Assembly: GCA_029237695.1 (NCBI GenBank)
Contig: CM055272.1
Coordinates: 37,476,901 to 37,540,900 of the forward strand
Origin: Conchocele bisecta
Lineage: Eukaryota > Mollusca > Bivalvia > Lucinida > Thyasiridae
Length of the DNA: 64,000 bases
Direction: 5' to 3'
Shown here: in pieces, positions 1 to 11,500 of the stretch
How positions within the stretch are numbered: the first letter of the stretch is position 1
Layout: each line of letters begins with the position of its first letter
Made by a program: the position numbers and the translations under genes
Notes under the pieces: model-generated
What the model was told of the DNA's origin: nothing
Seen by the model: the letters and a program-made list of their open reading frames with translations, nothing else
Databases searched by the model: none

Positions 1-604
1 TTCTCAATGAAAATGTATGTTGTCACCACTTGGTTGAACCGTCTCGACGAGACGGTTCAACTGAGTGGTGACAACATATACTTTTAGTGAGAAAACAAAA
101 AATATTTATGAGAAAAATTCCTTATCTTCAGCATGAAACGGTTTATATGTATTGGCTATTAACTGGCTCTTGTGACGACATTGCCTCAGTTGAATATTGA
201 CATCATCTTACATCAAGAGTAGCAAATATTTAATAGCATCATCAGCCGTGCCACAATCGTATCATGATTAACTACGACACAGTATAAACCCAGTTCATGG
301 AGATACTGATGCACAGTATCAAAACTGACCAATATTTTTGTTTCTATTTTCTTTATTTCTCGATGAAAATGTATGTTGTCACCACTCAGTTGAACCTCGA
401 CGAGACGGTTCAACTGAGTGGTGACAACATAATTTTTTAGTGAGAAATAATAATAAAAAAAATTATGAGAAAAATTCCTTATCTTCAGCATGAAACGGTT
501 TATATGTATTGGCTACTAACTGGCTCTTGTGACGACATTGCCTCAGTTGAATATTGACATCATCTTACATCAAGAGTAGCAAATATTTTACTAGCATCAT
601 CAGC
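1..604. repeat. Tandemly duplicated hairpin element
   Basis: About 250 bp occurs twice, at 1-250 and 355-604. Each copy opens with a near-perfect palindrome of about 90 bp (arms ATGTTGTCACCACT and AGTGGTGACAACAT; centre CCGTCTCGACGAGACGG, partly lost in copy two), followed by a tail with AGAGTAGCAAATATTT. The same tail recurs near 1940-1970 and the palindrome at 19575-19650. Confidence 0.8.
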
Positions 605-1057
605 AATATCACAAGTTTTCTGCTACCCAGGTGTCAGATTTGTCATTGATCGATTAAATGGGGTTTGTGTCCATTCCAGCCAGGTATATACAGATGGGAA
701 TGTATCCGTATGGGGGAGCACTGAATATTTAACACTAAACTAGAAAATGTGTTTGTAGAACATGGATTTGTCACAGGGTGGTAGACCATTAGAGCAATGC
801 GTGTATTAAATATGAAGCATACCAGAGCGTTAGTGTTGGATACACCAATTATGTGACCTTGACCCTGGGCATAGTGGGAGCGGGACGATCGTGGATTTCT
901 CACAGGGCGGTAGAGGACGATTAAAGCAATGCGTGTATTAAATATGAAGCAGATCATGCAAGGAAACAGAAATTGTAAGACATTTACGCGAGCGTTAAAA
1001 AGTTTTCTGACGGACGCACAGAAAGACGGGACAGACGAACAAGGGTAACTAACACTA
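605..1057. other. NSD intron; no gene seen
   Basis: No exon or named element recognised. A segment containing GCAATGCGTGTATTAAATAT occurs twice (near 796 and 928), a local duplication. Confidence 0.5.
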
Positions 1058-1627
1058 CTGTCTGTTTCACGAAAGCTGCTCAAATTTTACGGCTATATAG
1101 ACAATTCAAAAACAATATTATTTTCGATAATATTAAATTAAAGGAAAATTTAAGAATGAGCCTTCTTTTTATTTCATGAAATTCGGTCAAATATTGATTT
1201 TATTACGAAAAATTTATTTGTCTATGGGAATTTAACATGGGGGAAAAAGTGGTAAGGAAGTGTGGGAGGAGTAAAAAAAAAAAACGAAAAAATTTGGAAA
1301 TTGACTCCGAAACCCGACTAGATAGCTTGGATATGATCTAACTAAGAAAACAAGTTAAATTTTAAAAATCGGTCCAGTATTTCTAAAATTCAAAAAAATT
1401 CCCCATGTTAAATCCCCATAGACATCTTCACTCCGTGAAGATGTCTATAGGGATTTAACATGGGGAAATTGTTTTTTCGCAATAAAATCAATATTTGACC
1501 AAATTTCACGAAATAAAAAGAAGGCTCATTCTTAATTTTTCCTTTAATTTAATATTAGCAAAAGAAATCTTGTTTTTGAATTGTTTATATAGCCGTAAAA
1601 TTTGGGCAGCTTTCGTGAAACAGACAG
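1058..1627. mobile_element. TA-flanked MITE, CTGTCTGTTTCACG family
   Basis: TIR CTGTCTGTTTCACGAAAGCT at the left, its inverse at the right, TA on both sides. The centre is a palindrome with arms around CCCATGTTAAATCCC and CATAGACATCTTCAC. A second copy lies at 46788-47347. Confidence 0.85.
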
Positions 1628-1989
1628 TAAATGCCCCGTCCACTATCATGTTTTTGATGATAAAAATGGAAAATAAACAGCAGACGACCACAAAAAAATA
1701 TAAGATAGCGGTCTAAGGGTTAATGCCATTCTGGCTTACTGCAGAAAATCCCGTTTTCAAACTCGCGTCACAAAAGGCACTTACCCCCTTCCTACAAAAG
1801 TGAAACAGAAACAGTGCTGTGTGACATGTGCAAATGATCCAAGTGAAGTCTACACAGAATGGCGACAAAAATCTTGGCACAAAAAATTGAATTACAAGTA
1901 ACCTCGCTTCAGTCAAGTATTTACATCATCCGTCGAGTCAAGAGTAGCAAATATTTGTATAGCATCATCAGCAAGGTCATCTAACTATA
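1628..1989. other. NSD intron; no gene seen
   Basis: Only a diverged tail of the 1-604 hairpin family (about 1890-1975). Nothing else recognised. Confidence 0.5.
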
Positions 1990-2599
1990 CAGGGATCCTC
2001 CAGATTATTGGACAAAACTGGCAGTTTGTTTACGATATTTTTCTTAAAATAGCAGCTACCGGCATAATATTTTCACAGAACAATCCTCGGTTCTTGCTTT
2101 CTCAATGCATGTAAACTATTTAGCAAAATGTGCCATCTTTCTCACTTAAAATTGGGTCAGATCATCAGTCGTAAGAATGCCCCAAAATTAACATCGACAA
2201 TCAGTTATCTGGACAAACATATAGACTAATCGTCTTATAACTTCTATTCTCACGTTGAAATCATAATGTTATCACCTGTAAACCAGCGTAAACAGCATTG
2301 TGTATTTCTGCAGAAAAATCAGTCATCCTTCATTTCTTGGAAAACACCGTATATCGATTGAGCCCCCGCATGACTTTTGTCGCTGTAAACAACTTGTGCA
2401 CAGAGTTGGGAATGTGTTCAGCAAATGTTACTAACATGTTTACCACGCCGACATATTCTTCACACTGGCATGGAAAAAGCATGCACCTGCATGACTTAGA
2501 TGCATTCTTTGCAAAATCGGATCAAAAGAATGCGCTTAATTAACAGGTATTTTCATTTGTCCGATAAACTGATTGTCCGGATAATTGGTATGACCCCTG
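1990..2599. mobile_element. Pogo/Tigger-like non-autonomous element
   Basis: Ends CAGGGATCCTCCAGATTATT and the inverse of CAGGGGTCATACCAATTATC, diverged TIRs flanked by TA. The interior (2065-2350) also occurs at 57181-57450. CAG...CTG ends with a TA duplication are typical of the pogo branch of Tc1/mariner. Confidence 0.7.
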
Positions 2600-2637
2600 T
2601 AGACTAAAAACAAAAGATTCAGCGATGGGAGCTCCAG

Positions 2638-2869
2638 GGGCCCGTTTCACTAAACTTCGTACAACTAAAATGTTCGTAAGGGCAAATTTAGAATTGTCTG
2701 GGAATTTCAATTGATGGATTTACATTTATTGAGCATAGGCTGCATATGCTCAATAAATGTAAATCCAATAATTGTTTACAAGAACACATTATTAATGTGA
2801 CATTTACAGACTATCATAATTTTGCGCTTACGAACATTTTAGTCGTAGGAAGTTTAGTGAAACGGCTCC
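2638..2869. mobile_element. PIF/Harbinger-like MITE with CAG target duplication
   Basis: TIR GGGCCCGTTTCACTAAACTT, 3-bp CAG on both sides, central inverted repeat TTTATTGAGCATAGGCTGCA. Related to copies at 7543, 18423, 23854, 24320 and to the larger element at 41253-43565. Confidence 0.85.
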
Positions 2870-3120
2870 CAGATAGGCTTTGTATGTACAACGTAACCAC
2901 TACAGAAAACATGTTATAAGTGATCAGTGCAGGTCCAATGTATGATACTGTGCTTATGCAATACATAGAATCTTAGCATTGGTGTCGGCATAGCCCCGTT
3001 TCTTATGAAAATGGTAAACTTGTTTAATAAATATCACATTAAATCACTCCTGTAAGATTATCCATTTATTAAAAAAGTTGACCGACTTCATAAGAAGTAT
3101 CATATTAAATCATAACATAC

Positions 3121-3286
3121 ATGTGGCTGTGACTGGAGAAATGGGTCTGATCAGGATCGGCACTGTTCGCCATTACATCTATGAAGCATCATGCTTCTAA
3201 GAAACAGTATAGATCGTTATAAGGTTACAGGAGTGCTATTTGATCAGGAGCTACACATGTCATAAACCCCATTTCTCCAGTCACAT
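3121..3286. mobile_element. MITE, ATGTGGCTGTGACTGGAGAA family
   Basis: Short copy with TIR ATGTGGCTGTGACTGGAGAA and inverse TTCTCCAGTCACAT. The interior has TCTGATCAGGATC and GCACTGTTCGCCAT, shared with copies at 28344, 49708, 52198 and 61128. Confidence 0.8.
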
Positions 3287-3299
3287 GACATGCTCCATA

Positions 3300-3890
3300 T
3301 AAGTTTTGTGTCCAAAGCGTACTATACCCCCCCCCCCCCACCCCCACCTGATTTCAAAATCATTGCGTATTTTACTTTTACAAATGGATTATTGATTTTC
3401 TTCGTTACTAAATAGGAAACAAATGATAAACAATATATAACAAATTTAAACATTCACTTATCTGCTGCAAATTGATCTGCTGCAAATTGCAGCTCAAGTA
3501 AGTGAATTTTCAATTTTATGACAGTATTTTCACTACTCAAATTTGAAAATCAATGCGTATTTTCACATTGCTGTGCGTATTTTGTACTGCCACTTTTGAT
3601 AATCAATGCATATTCAGATAAAATAATTGCAAATACGCACCTTATCTGGTGCTCCGACATGATTTATGTAAGATCCTCTATTGATCATGTTCCATCAGCG
3701 TCCACCACAAGTGCTCCAGATAAGGTGCGTATTGGCGTATTTTACGCACTTATTTTTTTTTTTAGCATTTGTTCCCTATTTAATAAATAAGAAAAACAAT
3801 AATACATTTGTAAAAGTAAAATACGCATTGAATTTTAAATATTTGGGTATAATACTCTTTTAATAGATACAAAACTTATCTGGAGCACTG
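3300..3890. mobile_element. Two AGCTCCAGATAAG-family MITEs in tandem
   Basis: Copies at about 3300-3656 and 3711-3890. Ends are variants of GCTCCAGATAAGGTGCGTAT; the inside has many TGCGTATTTT/AAAATACGCA boxes. The first copy contains a C-run at 3330-3345 and a hairpin around CTGCAAATTGATCTGC. Confidence 0.75.
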
Positions 3891-4133
3891 CATGATCGCG
3901 ATGATCAAAGCCAACCGATTCATCATTACATCACAATTTCCGGGGGCTATATCAGACAAATATTACACAACATAAAAACAATGTACCCCCTTTTGGCTGA
4001 TCTTAGCAAATAGTTTGAAATAACGACCATGTTTTGGTCATGTGATCACCCTCATTTTTTATGGAAAACATGAATATTTGTTAATTCTCTTAAAAATGTA
4101 CTAACGTTTGGTCTTTTTTTTTTTAAGAAAGTA
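3891..4133. other. NSD intron; nothing recognised
   Basis: No exon or repeat identified. Confidence 0.4.
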
Positions 4134-5431
4134 CAGTCAAACCTGTGAACAAGGGCCGGCCAAGGGAAGTGGCCAAAGTGGCCATTGTTGACAGGTGGCC
4201 GTTCTTCCAAGGGTCAAACATTTTCCCAGTTGCACAACAAAGTCGGCCATGTATTTTGCATTCTATTGTAATGTATATGCATGCATAGAAAACGTCTTGG
4301 CTGTATACACTTCCACCTGACGATTCGTTATTGCACGATCGTGGAGTGTATCTGCTTTTTAAAACTTGCATAAAAATGGCAAAGATAGTCAATTAAATTA
4401 ATGTTGTTATGTCATCGTGTTGTTATTGTTTTTGAACCCAGCATCGCTTTGGAAATTATGTACAAAGGGGAGTAATTATCTTCATGATCAGCACATCCCA
4501 CGGCTTGCTTTGGTGCACCATTTAATAGCTCGTCGCAATTACATGTAAGCGGTTTAATTAGCATGACCATCAGTATTTTGTTTTCTTATTCTCAATTTCA
4601 TACCATCAGTTGAAATTAATAACGGTCATATAGTCTTTATTAAAACGATGGCCTATGGTGGCGCGGCCTGTGAAAACCGCGATTTTTTTTTGTAACAAAG
4701 ATATTTCATTGAATGTGTCAAGTCGAGTAACCTAGGCTTGATAGGTGTCCAAACCGGCAGAGAACACCAGTAGCCTATTTCACCAACACTGCAAAGTATA
4801 CTTTTCTAGCAAAGTATACTTTGAGGGAGAACTTTTCAATTTTAGGATAAATTTATTAATTTTTATTATACTGAATTTATAACATTATCACAGCCATTTT
4901 GGCTGTGATAATGTAATAAATTCAGTATAATAATTCTGCATACTTTTAATCATCAAATATATGCAGTTGTTAGTTTTATATGAAATAATGCATTTCAGGA
5001 AAAATAAATGATTACTCCCTCAAAGTATACTTTGCAAAGTTGGTGAAATAGGCTACAGGCTTTAATATTTGCTTTCTGTCAAATGTATAATATCCTGATC
5101 AAGCCCGAATATGTAAGCAGCCTATGATGAATTGGCATTGTCCGCTGACGTAATTATTGATGTTTTTAATTAGAGATTGGCATGCATTGTAAACCATGGG
5201 CAGACTACGCGAATCCACTGCCTGGTCTGGCCGCTAATGCAATAATCCGGGATTTGTCGGAGATCGAGACCCAATTCACATAAAATGAAAATAGCTGGCC
5301 GCTGGTCGCAGTTCGGGGTGGTCGTTATTCCAAGGTCTTATAAAGAATAAAATTGGACAGGGGGATTTTTAACTGGCCGTTGTGGACAGGTGGCCACTAT
5401 TCCCAGGTGGTCGTTAGCACAGGTTCAACTG
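4134..5431. mobile_element. Pogo/Tigger-like element, interrupted by a MITE
   Basis: Ends CAGTCAAACCTGTG and the inverse CAGTTGAACCTGTGCTAACG, flanked by TA. Subterminal GTGGCCxxTGTTGACAGGTGG motifs are inverted at the two ends. The GTAGCCTATTTCACC MITE at 4768-5056 sits inside. No transposase frame is recognisable. Confidence 0.75.
4768..5056. mobile_element. MITE-1 (CAGTAGCCTATTTCA family), copy 1
   Basis: TIR CAGTAGCCTATTTCACCAAC and inverse GGTGAAATAGGCTAC, subterminal AAAGTATACTTT boxes (SnaBI-like palindromes) and a perfect central hairpin built on ATTATCACAGCC/GGCTGTGATAAT. The most abundant family here. Confidence 0.9.
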
Positions 5432-5489
5432 TACATGTTGTGATCACTCATTTGAAAACTTATCTGGAGCTCTGCAACAACATACTAAC

Positions 5490-5594
5490 CTCGACACTGT
5501 TGACGCGAGGTTTCTCCTCACTCTTTGTGTCCAAGTCCACTTTGCTGGCACGTCTTTCTTTCACTTTACGTACGCTATCCTTGTCAACCTTTGC
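5490..5594 (-). CDS. NSD2: NSD-like exon 8, last NSD exon in the window
   Basis: 105 nt, phase 0 in and out, acceptor tgttttcag|GCAAAG, donor GTCGAG|GTTAGT. It encodes AKVDKDSVRKVKERRASKVD and LDTKSEEKPRVNSVE. No domain is recognised. It is placed in the gene by strand, phase and composition. The following intron runs past position 1. Confidence 0.78.
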
Positions 5595-8500
5595 CTGAAA
5601 ACAAATCAGTAACATTGCAAGAGCGGATCCAGCATTTGGGTGGGGGGTTCTAGTTCCGAAGGTAACTCTTGCAATCTACTAGATCTTGCAAGAGTTACCG
5701 TTCGCAACTAGGGGGTTGTCCTATTTACCCCGGAACCCCCCCCCCCTCCAGATCCGCCCCTGCACTAATGGATGTACCCTGCAAAAACTTTACCACAAAT
5801 TTCTAAGTCATTTGACCGTGACAATAGAGACCGCTACAATGGCATATAGAATGAAAGTATGGATGATGATAAATTAGATAAGTTTCAAGCAAATCCGACT
5901 GACGGCAGAGCTCCAGATAAGGTGCGTATTGGCGGATTTTAAGCACTTATTTTAGCAGAATACGCATTCATTATCAAAAGTGGGAGTACAAAATACGCAC
6001 AGCAATGTGAAAATACGCATTGATTTTCAAATTGAGCAGTGAAAATACTGTCATAAAGTTGAAATTTCACTCAGTTGAGCTGCAAAAAGCAAACAATGTT
6101 TACATTTGTTATATTTCTTTATCATTTGTTCCCCATTTAGTAATGAAGAAAATCAATAATCCATTTGTAAAAGTAAAATACGCAATGATTTTGAAATCAG
6201 GGGGTATAGTACGCTTTAGACACAAAGCTTATCTTGAGCTCCGACAGACGGTAAAAGATACTGTAGGTAGTTGAAAATATTTATGCAAATCTCGGACAGA
6301 CAGACAGGATGGTTACTCTGTACACCGTAACAATTTTCAGGGTACATACAAAAGGGGTGACAGGGATTTGAACTCCCAGCTACACCCATTAGACTATCAG
6401 CTATCCAAATGTAGATCCAAGATTTATTGATTGGGGTTTTACGTCCGTTCAACAGCAAAGTTATACAGTGGAACCTCTCTAAACCGGACACCCTAGGAGG
6501 TCCCAGGGTGTCTGGCTTAAGAGAGGTTTCACTATAAATCAGGCATTTGATCATTCTGTGCTATAGCTGTGTGCTTATGCGATCAAGAACAGATATTATC
6601 AACTGAGATAAATGACCAATAAACTCGTCAAAAATAAGATCACAGGTCTTTTCTGCGTGTCCGGTTTAGAGAAGTTCCATTGTATACAGATAGGAATGCT
6701 CCAAATAAAGAATTTTAGAACTGAAAGACAGTGGCCCCGATACGATGTCCGGTAGATACCCTGGCCCCAGGAGTGAATCCCAATAAGGTTTACCTGCAAT
6801 ACCTCATACGAACCGCACATACAGGTTTTCCACTGGCAATATCTACTACACACAGCTATCAATTTTACCAACCTTTCCTTTCTCAACTTTAGGCGTAACC
6901 TTCGTATCCGCTGCTTTGAGTGCAGTTTTCGCTCTTTTCGTTTCGCTCGGCGTGCTAGTTCTCACATCCGCAGCCTTAGGTGTGTTTTTCCCTCGTTTTG
7001 TTTCGCTAGGGGTGCTTGTTCTTGCGTCCGGAGTCTTCTTTACTGCTTTTGATGAACTTTTCTCCTTCGCTACGACTGGTGTCTTTGGAGTCTTCTTTAA
7101 AAGCATTTATATTTTAATAAACAATAATTATTAACCCTTTTAATATTACAGGCCGCTTTCTTAATATTTGCAAACAGTGTAGATCATGGTGAGCCGGCTC
7201 AAAACGAGCCGTTTCATCATGAAAGTGAATGGGTTTAACTTCCCAGCAACAGCTAAGGTCATATAGAGACGGGACCACGATTTAAAGTCTCATCCAACAG
7301 ACCAGTGGGATAAAAACACTATGAAACTATTTTGGATGCCTAAGGCGAGGTTTGAATCCACAACCTCCAGACTGGATCACGATGTGCACCATTTGGGAAT
7401 ATTTTTTAATGTTTACAAATGACCCCCTTTTCAGCACAATGGAAGTCTCAAACTTAACATGAATTTGGTGGCAGGTGGGAGCATGCGATGGGTATTTTAA
7501 CGATTGGGATTCAACCTTACAAGAATCCAGACCAGAGACCTGGGGCCCGTTTCACTAAACTTCTTACGACTAAAATGTTTGTAAGTGCAAATTTAAGATC
7601 GCCTGTAAATTTCAATTTATGGATTTACATTTATTGAGCATAGGCTGCATATGCAGCCTATGCTCAATAAATGTAAATCCAATAATTATTTACAAGAAAA
7701 CATTGTTAATGTGAAATTCAGACTATTATAATTTTGCACTTACAAACATTTTAGTCGTACGAAGCTTAGTGAAACGGCCCACTGGTTTGGCACTCATGTA
7801 CGTATTAACGCTCTAACTTAATCAACCATTAAAACATACCTTCAGATCAGCGGGCGTAGATTTTGGCGTCCTTTTCGCCCGCTCCTGAGCGGGAGTGACA
7901 GCGAGCTTTGCTTTCTTTTCGGGCTCGGGCGACGTGTGTGCCGGTCGTTTCAGTGCCTCGTCAACCACCTTGTTGTCAGACTCTGCCTCGCGCAGCTTCA
8001 TGGACGGCCGACGTTTCCTCGACGGAGATGCCTGCTGGCCTAGCTCTGAAATAGCGGGGACCAGACAGTATTAGACAACGATCAGTAGCCTATTTCACCA
8101 AAATTGCGCCAAAATTGCGCCAAAATTGCACCAAAATTGCACTTATCTAGCTAAGTATACTTTGAGGGAGTATTCATTTATGTTTCCCGAAATGCATTAT
8201 ATCATATAGAACTAACGACTGCTTATATTTGATGATTAAAAGTATGCAGAATTTTTATACTGAATTTATTACATTATCACATAATGTAATAAATTCAGTA
8301 TAATAAAAATTAATAAAAAACAAAAAATTTCTCCCTCAAAGTATACTTTGCTAGATAAGTATACTTTGCAATTTTGATGAAATCGGCTACAGGAGTCATA
8401 GCTGTGTGCTATGCGATCATGAACAGACATCACCTGAGATAAATGACCAAGAAACTAATCAGAAATGAGATCACAATTGTTTTCTTGGTGTCCGGTTTAG

Positions 8501-11500
8501 AGAGGTTCCACTGTACACTTTTTTATCTTACGAAAATTGTGAAATTGGTAAAAGGCATATTTTAATTGAACGGTTCAGGGGAAGAAGTCCATAAGTGACT
8601 TCCACCGACACCTTCAATTGTGGATTATGAATAACAGTCTTACAGAACATGTTCCATGACGGCGACACCCGGATGACCTCTGTGTACGACAGTAATTACA
8701 ATACAAAGACCAGCTGAAATGAATATACGGTTTGAGAAAATATTTCCCGAAAACACTAGAGAACAGTGTAGGCAGGCTGGTGTAAGCCTTGATCAAAACA
8801 CTAGAGAACCGTGTAGGCAGGCTGGTGTAAGCCTTGATCTAAACACTAGAGAACCGTGTAGACAGGCTGGTGTAAGCCTTGATCAAAACACTAGAGAACC
8901 GTGTAGGCAGGCTGGTGTAAGCCTTGATCAAAACACTAGAAAACCGTGTAGGCAGGCTGGTGTAAGCCTTGATCAAAACACTAGAGAACCGTGTAGGCAG
9001 GCTGGTGTAAGCCTTGATCTAAACACTAGAGAACCGTGTAGGCAGGCTGGTGTAAGCCTTGATCTAAACACTAGAGAACCGTGTAGGCAGGCTGGTGTAA
9101 GCCTTGATCTAAACACTAGAGAACCGTGTAGACAGGCTGGTGTAAGCCTTGATCAAAACACTAGAGAACCGTGTAGGCAGGCTGGTGTAAGCCTTGATCT
9201 AAACACTAGAGAACCGTGTAGGCAGGCTGGTGTAAGCCTTGATCTAAACACTAGAGAACCGTGTAGACAGGCTGGTGTAAGCCTTGATCTAAACACTAGA
9301 GAACCGTGTAGGCAGGCTGGTGTAAGCCTTGATCAAAACACTAGAGAACCGTGTAGACAGGCGGTGTGTAAGCCTTGATCAAACACTAGAGAACCGTGTA
9401 GGCAGGCTGGTGTAAGCCTTGATCTAAACACTAGAGAACCGTGTAGGCAGGCTGGTGTAAGCCTTGATCAAAACACTAGAGAACCGTGTAGACAGGCTGG
9501 TGTAAGCCGTGATCAAAACACTAGAGAACCGTGTAGGCAGGCTGGTGTAAGCCTTGATCTAAACACTAGAGAACCGTGTAGGCAGGCTGGTGTAAGCCTT
9601 GATCAAAACACTAGAGAACCGTGTAGGCAGGCTGGTGTAAGCCTTGATCTAAACACTAGAGAACCGTGTAGGCAGGCTGGTGTAAGCCTTGATCAAAACA
9701 CTAGAGAACCGTGTAACACTAGAGAACCGTGTAGGCAGGCTGGTGTAAGCCTTGATCAGACTTCAGCTACACTGTTCACAAACTTTTCACGATAGGTGAC
9801 AAATGTCTTAAAGAAAGGCAAATTAAAAACTTGTAACAGAAATATTTCAAAAACTTTAACGCAAATTTCTTTTAAGAAATTTGACCATGGAAATGAAAGC
9901 TGCTTGGGTGGGTGGGCTATATAATGAAAATATGGATGATGATGATGATAAAGAAGTGTATGAAGTTTCAAGTAAATCCGACTTAAGTTTGAATAGAAAA
10001 TGGCTACCCGAAAACTTAACGCAAATCTTACAGATGGATGGACGAATGGACAGAAATACAAATTTTATATACGAAAAGTTTGTATGCTGGGGGTATAAAA
10101 ACAATTGACACCAGTAGCCTATTTCATCAACATTGCAAAGTATACTTTACTAGCAAAGTATACTTTGAGGGAGTAATCATTTATTTTTCCTGAAATGAAT
10201 TATTTCATATAGAACTAACAAATGCATATAGGCGGTGGGCCAGGAAGGCTCACCATGCACCACCCCCCCCCCCCCCCCTGCAGCCCCACCCCCCCCCCCC
10301 CCCCCATGGGTATCATGTCCAGATAAAAGGGTATCAAAATGTCCGTAAAGAGCCCTGAGTCAGAAAAAAAATATTTCAGTTACATAAGTTGGGACTCACT
10401 ATGCTTAATTTGCATAAATCCAAGATGGCCGCCATCGAAAAATGAAAATATGGCTATTGGCAATATATTCTGTTATGCATGAGAATTTGTTGAGGTTTCC
10501 ACATCCAAATAGTTATTTTAAGGCAGGATGACTCAGATGCTTCCAATGCCGTACTACTAAAATGCAAAAGAGGCATGTATATATTCAAAATTGCCGCCAA
10601 TTTTAAGAATTTGCTGTCTTTTGTAGCTTTTTAAATAACTTTTGTGGACGTTTTCGAGACTTTAGTTCATAACTGAAGACACATGCTCTGTCATGTTCTT
10701 GCATACACTTGCATATTTAATAAACAGTTCTTCTTCTGCAGAAACTGGAACTCAATATGCCTAATTTGCATAAAACAAGATGGCCACCATCGAAAAATGA
10801 AAATATGGCTATTGGAAATATATTCCATTATGCACGATATTTTGTTGAGGTTTCCACATCCAAATAGTTATTTTAAGGCAGGATGACTCAGATGCTTCCA
10901 ATGCCGTACTACTAAAATGCAAAAGAGGTATGTATATATTCAAAATGGCCACCAATTTTAAACAATTTCTGTCTTTTTTAGTTTTTTAAATAATTTTTGT
11001 TGACGTTTTCGAGACTTTAGTTCATAACTGAAGACACATGCTCTGTCATGTTCTAGCATACACATGCATATTTAATAAACAGTTCTTCTGCTGTAGAAAC
11101 TGGAACTCAATATGCCTAATTTGCATAAAACAAGATGGCCGCCATCGAAGAATGAACATATGGCTATTGGCTATATATTCTGTTAAACGCGAGATTTTGA
11201 TGAGGTTTCCACATACAAATAGTTATTTTAAGACAGGATGACTCGGATGCTTCCAATGCTGTACAACTAAAATGCAAAAGAGGCATGTATATATTCAAAA
11301 TGGCCGCCAATTTAAGTGGATTGCTGTATTTTTTATTTTTTTTTTAATGGATGCTTTCGAGATTTTAGTTTACAAATCAAGACACATGCTCTGTCACGTT
11401 CTAGTATACACTTGGTTATTTAATAAACAATACTTCTGTATTTACTGTTATAACTCGACATGTGGTATCATGTTAGTAGTGTTTAATTATCACATTCCAA

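Noticed and set aside
4123..4392. 89-codon minus frame as an NSD exon
   Set aside because: Lies in the left part of a TA-flanked pogo-like element and lacks PHD or SET motifs.
8751..9757. CRISPR array
   Set aside because: Continuous 45-bp tandem repeat without spacers, in an animal intron.
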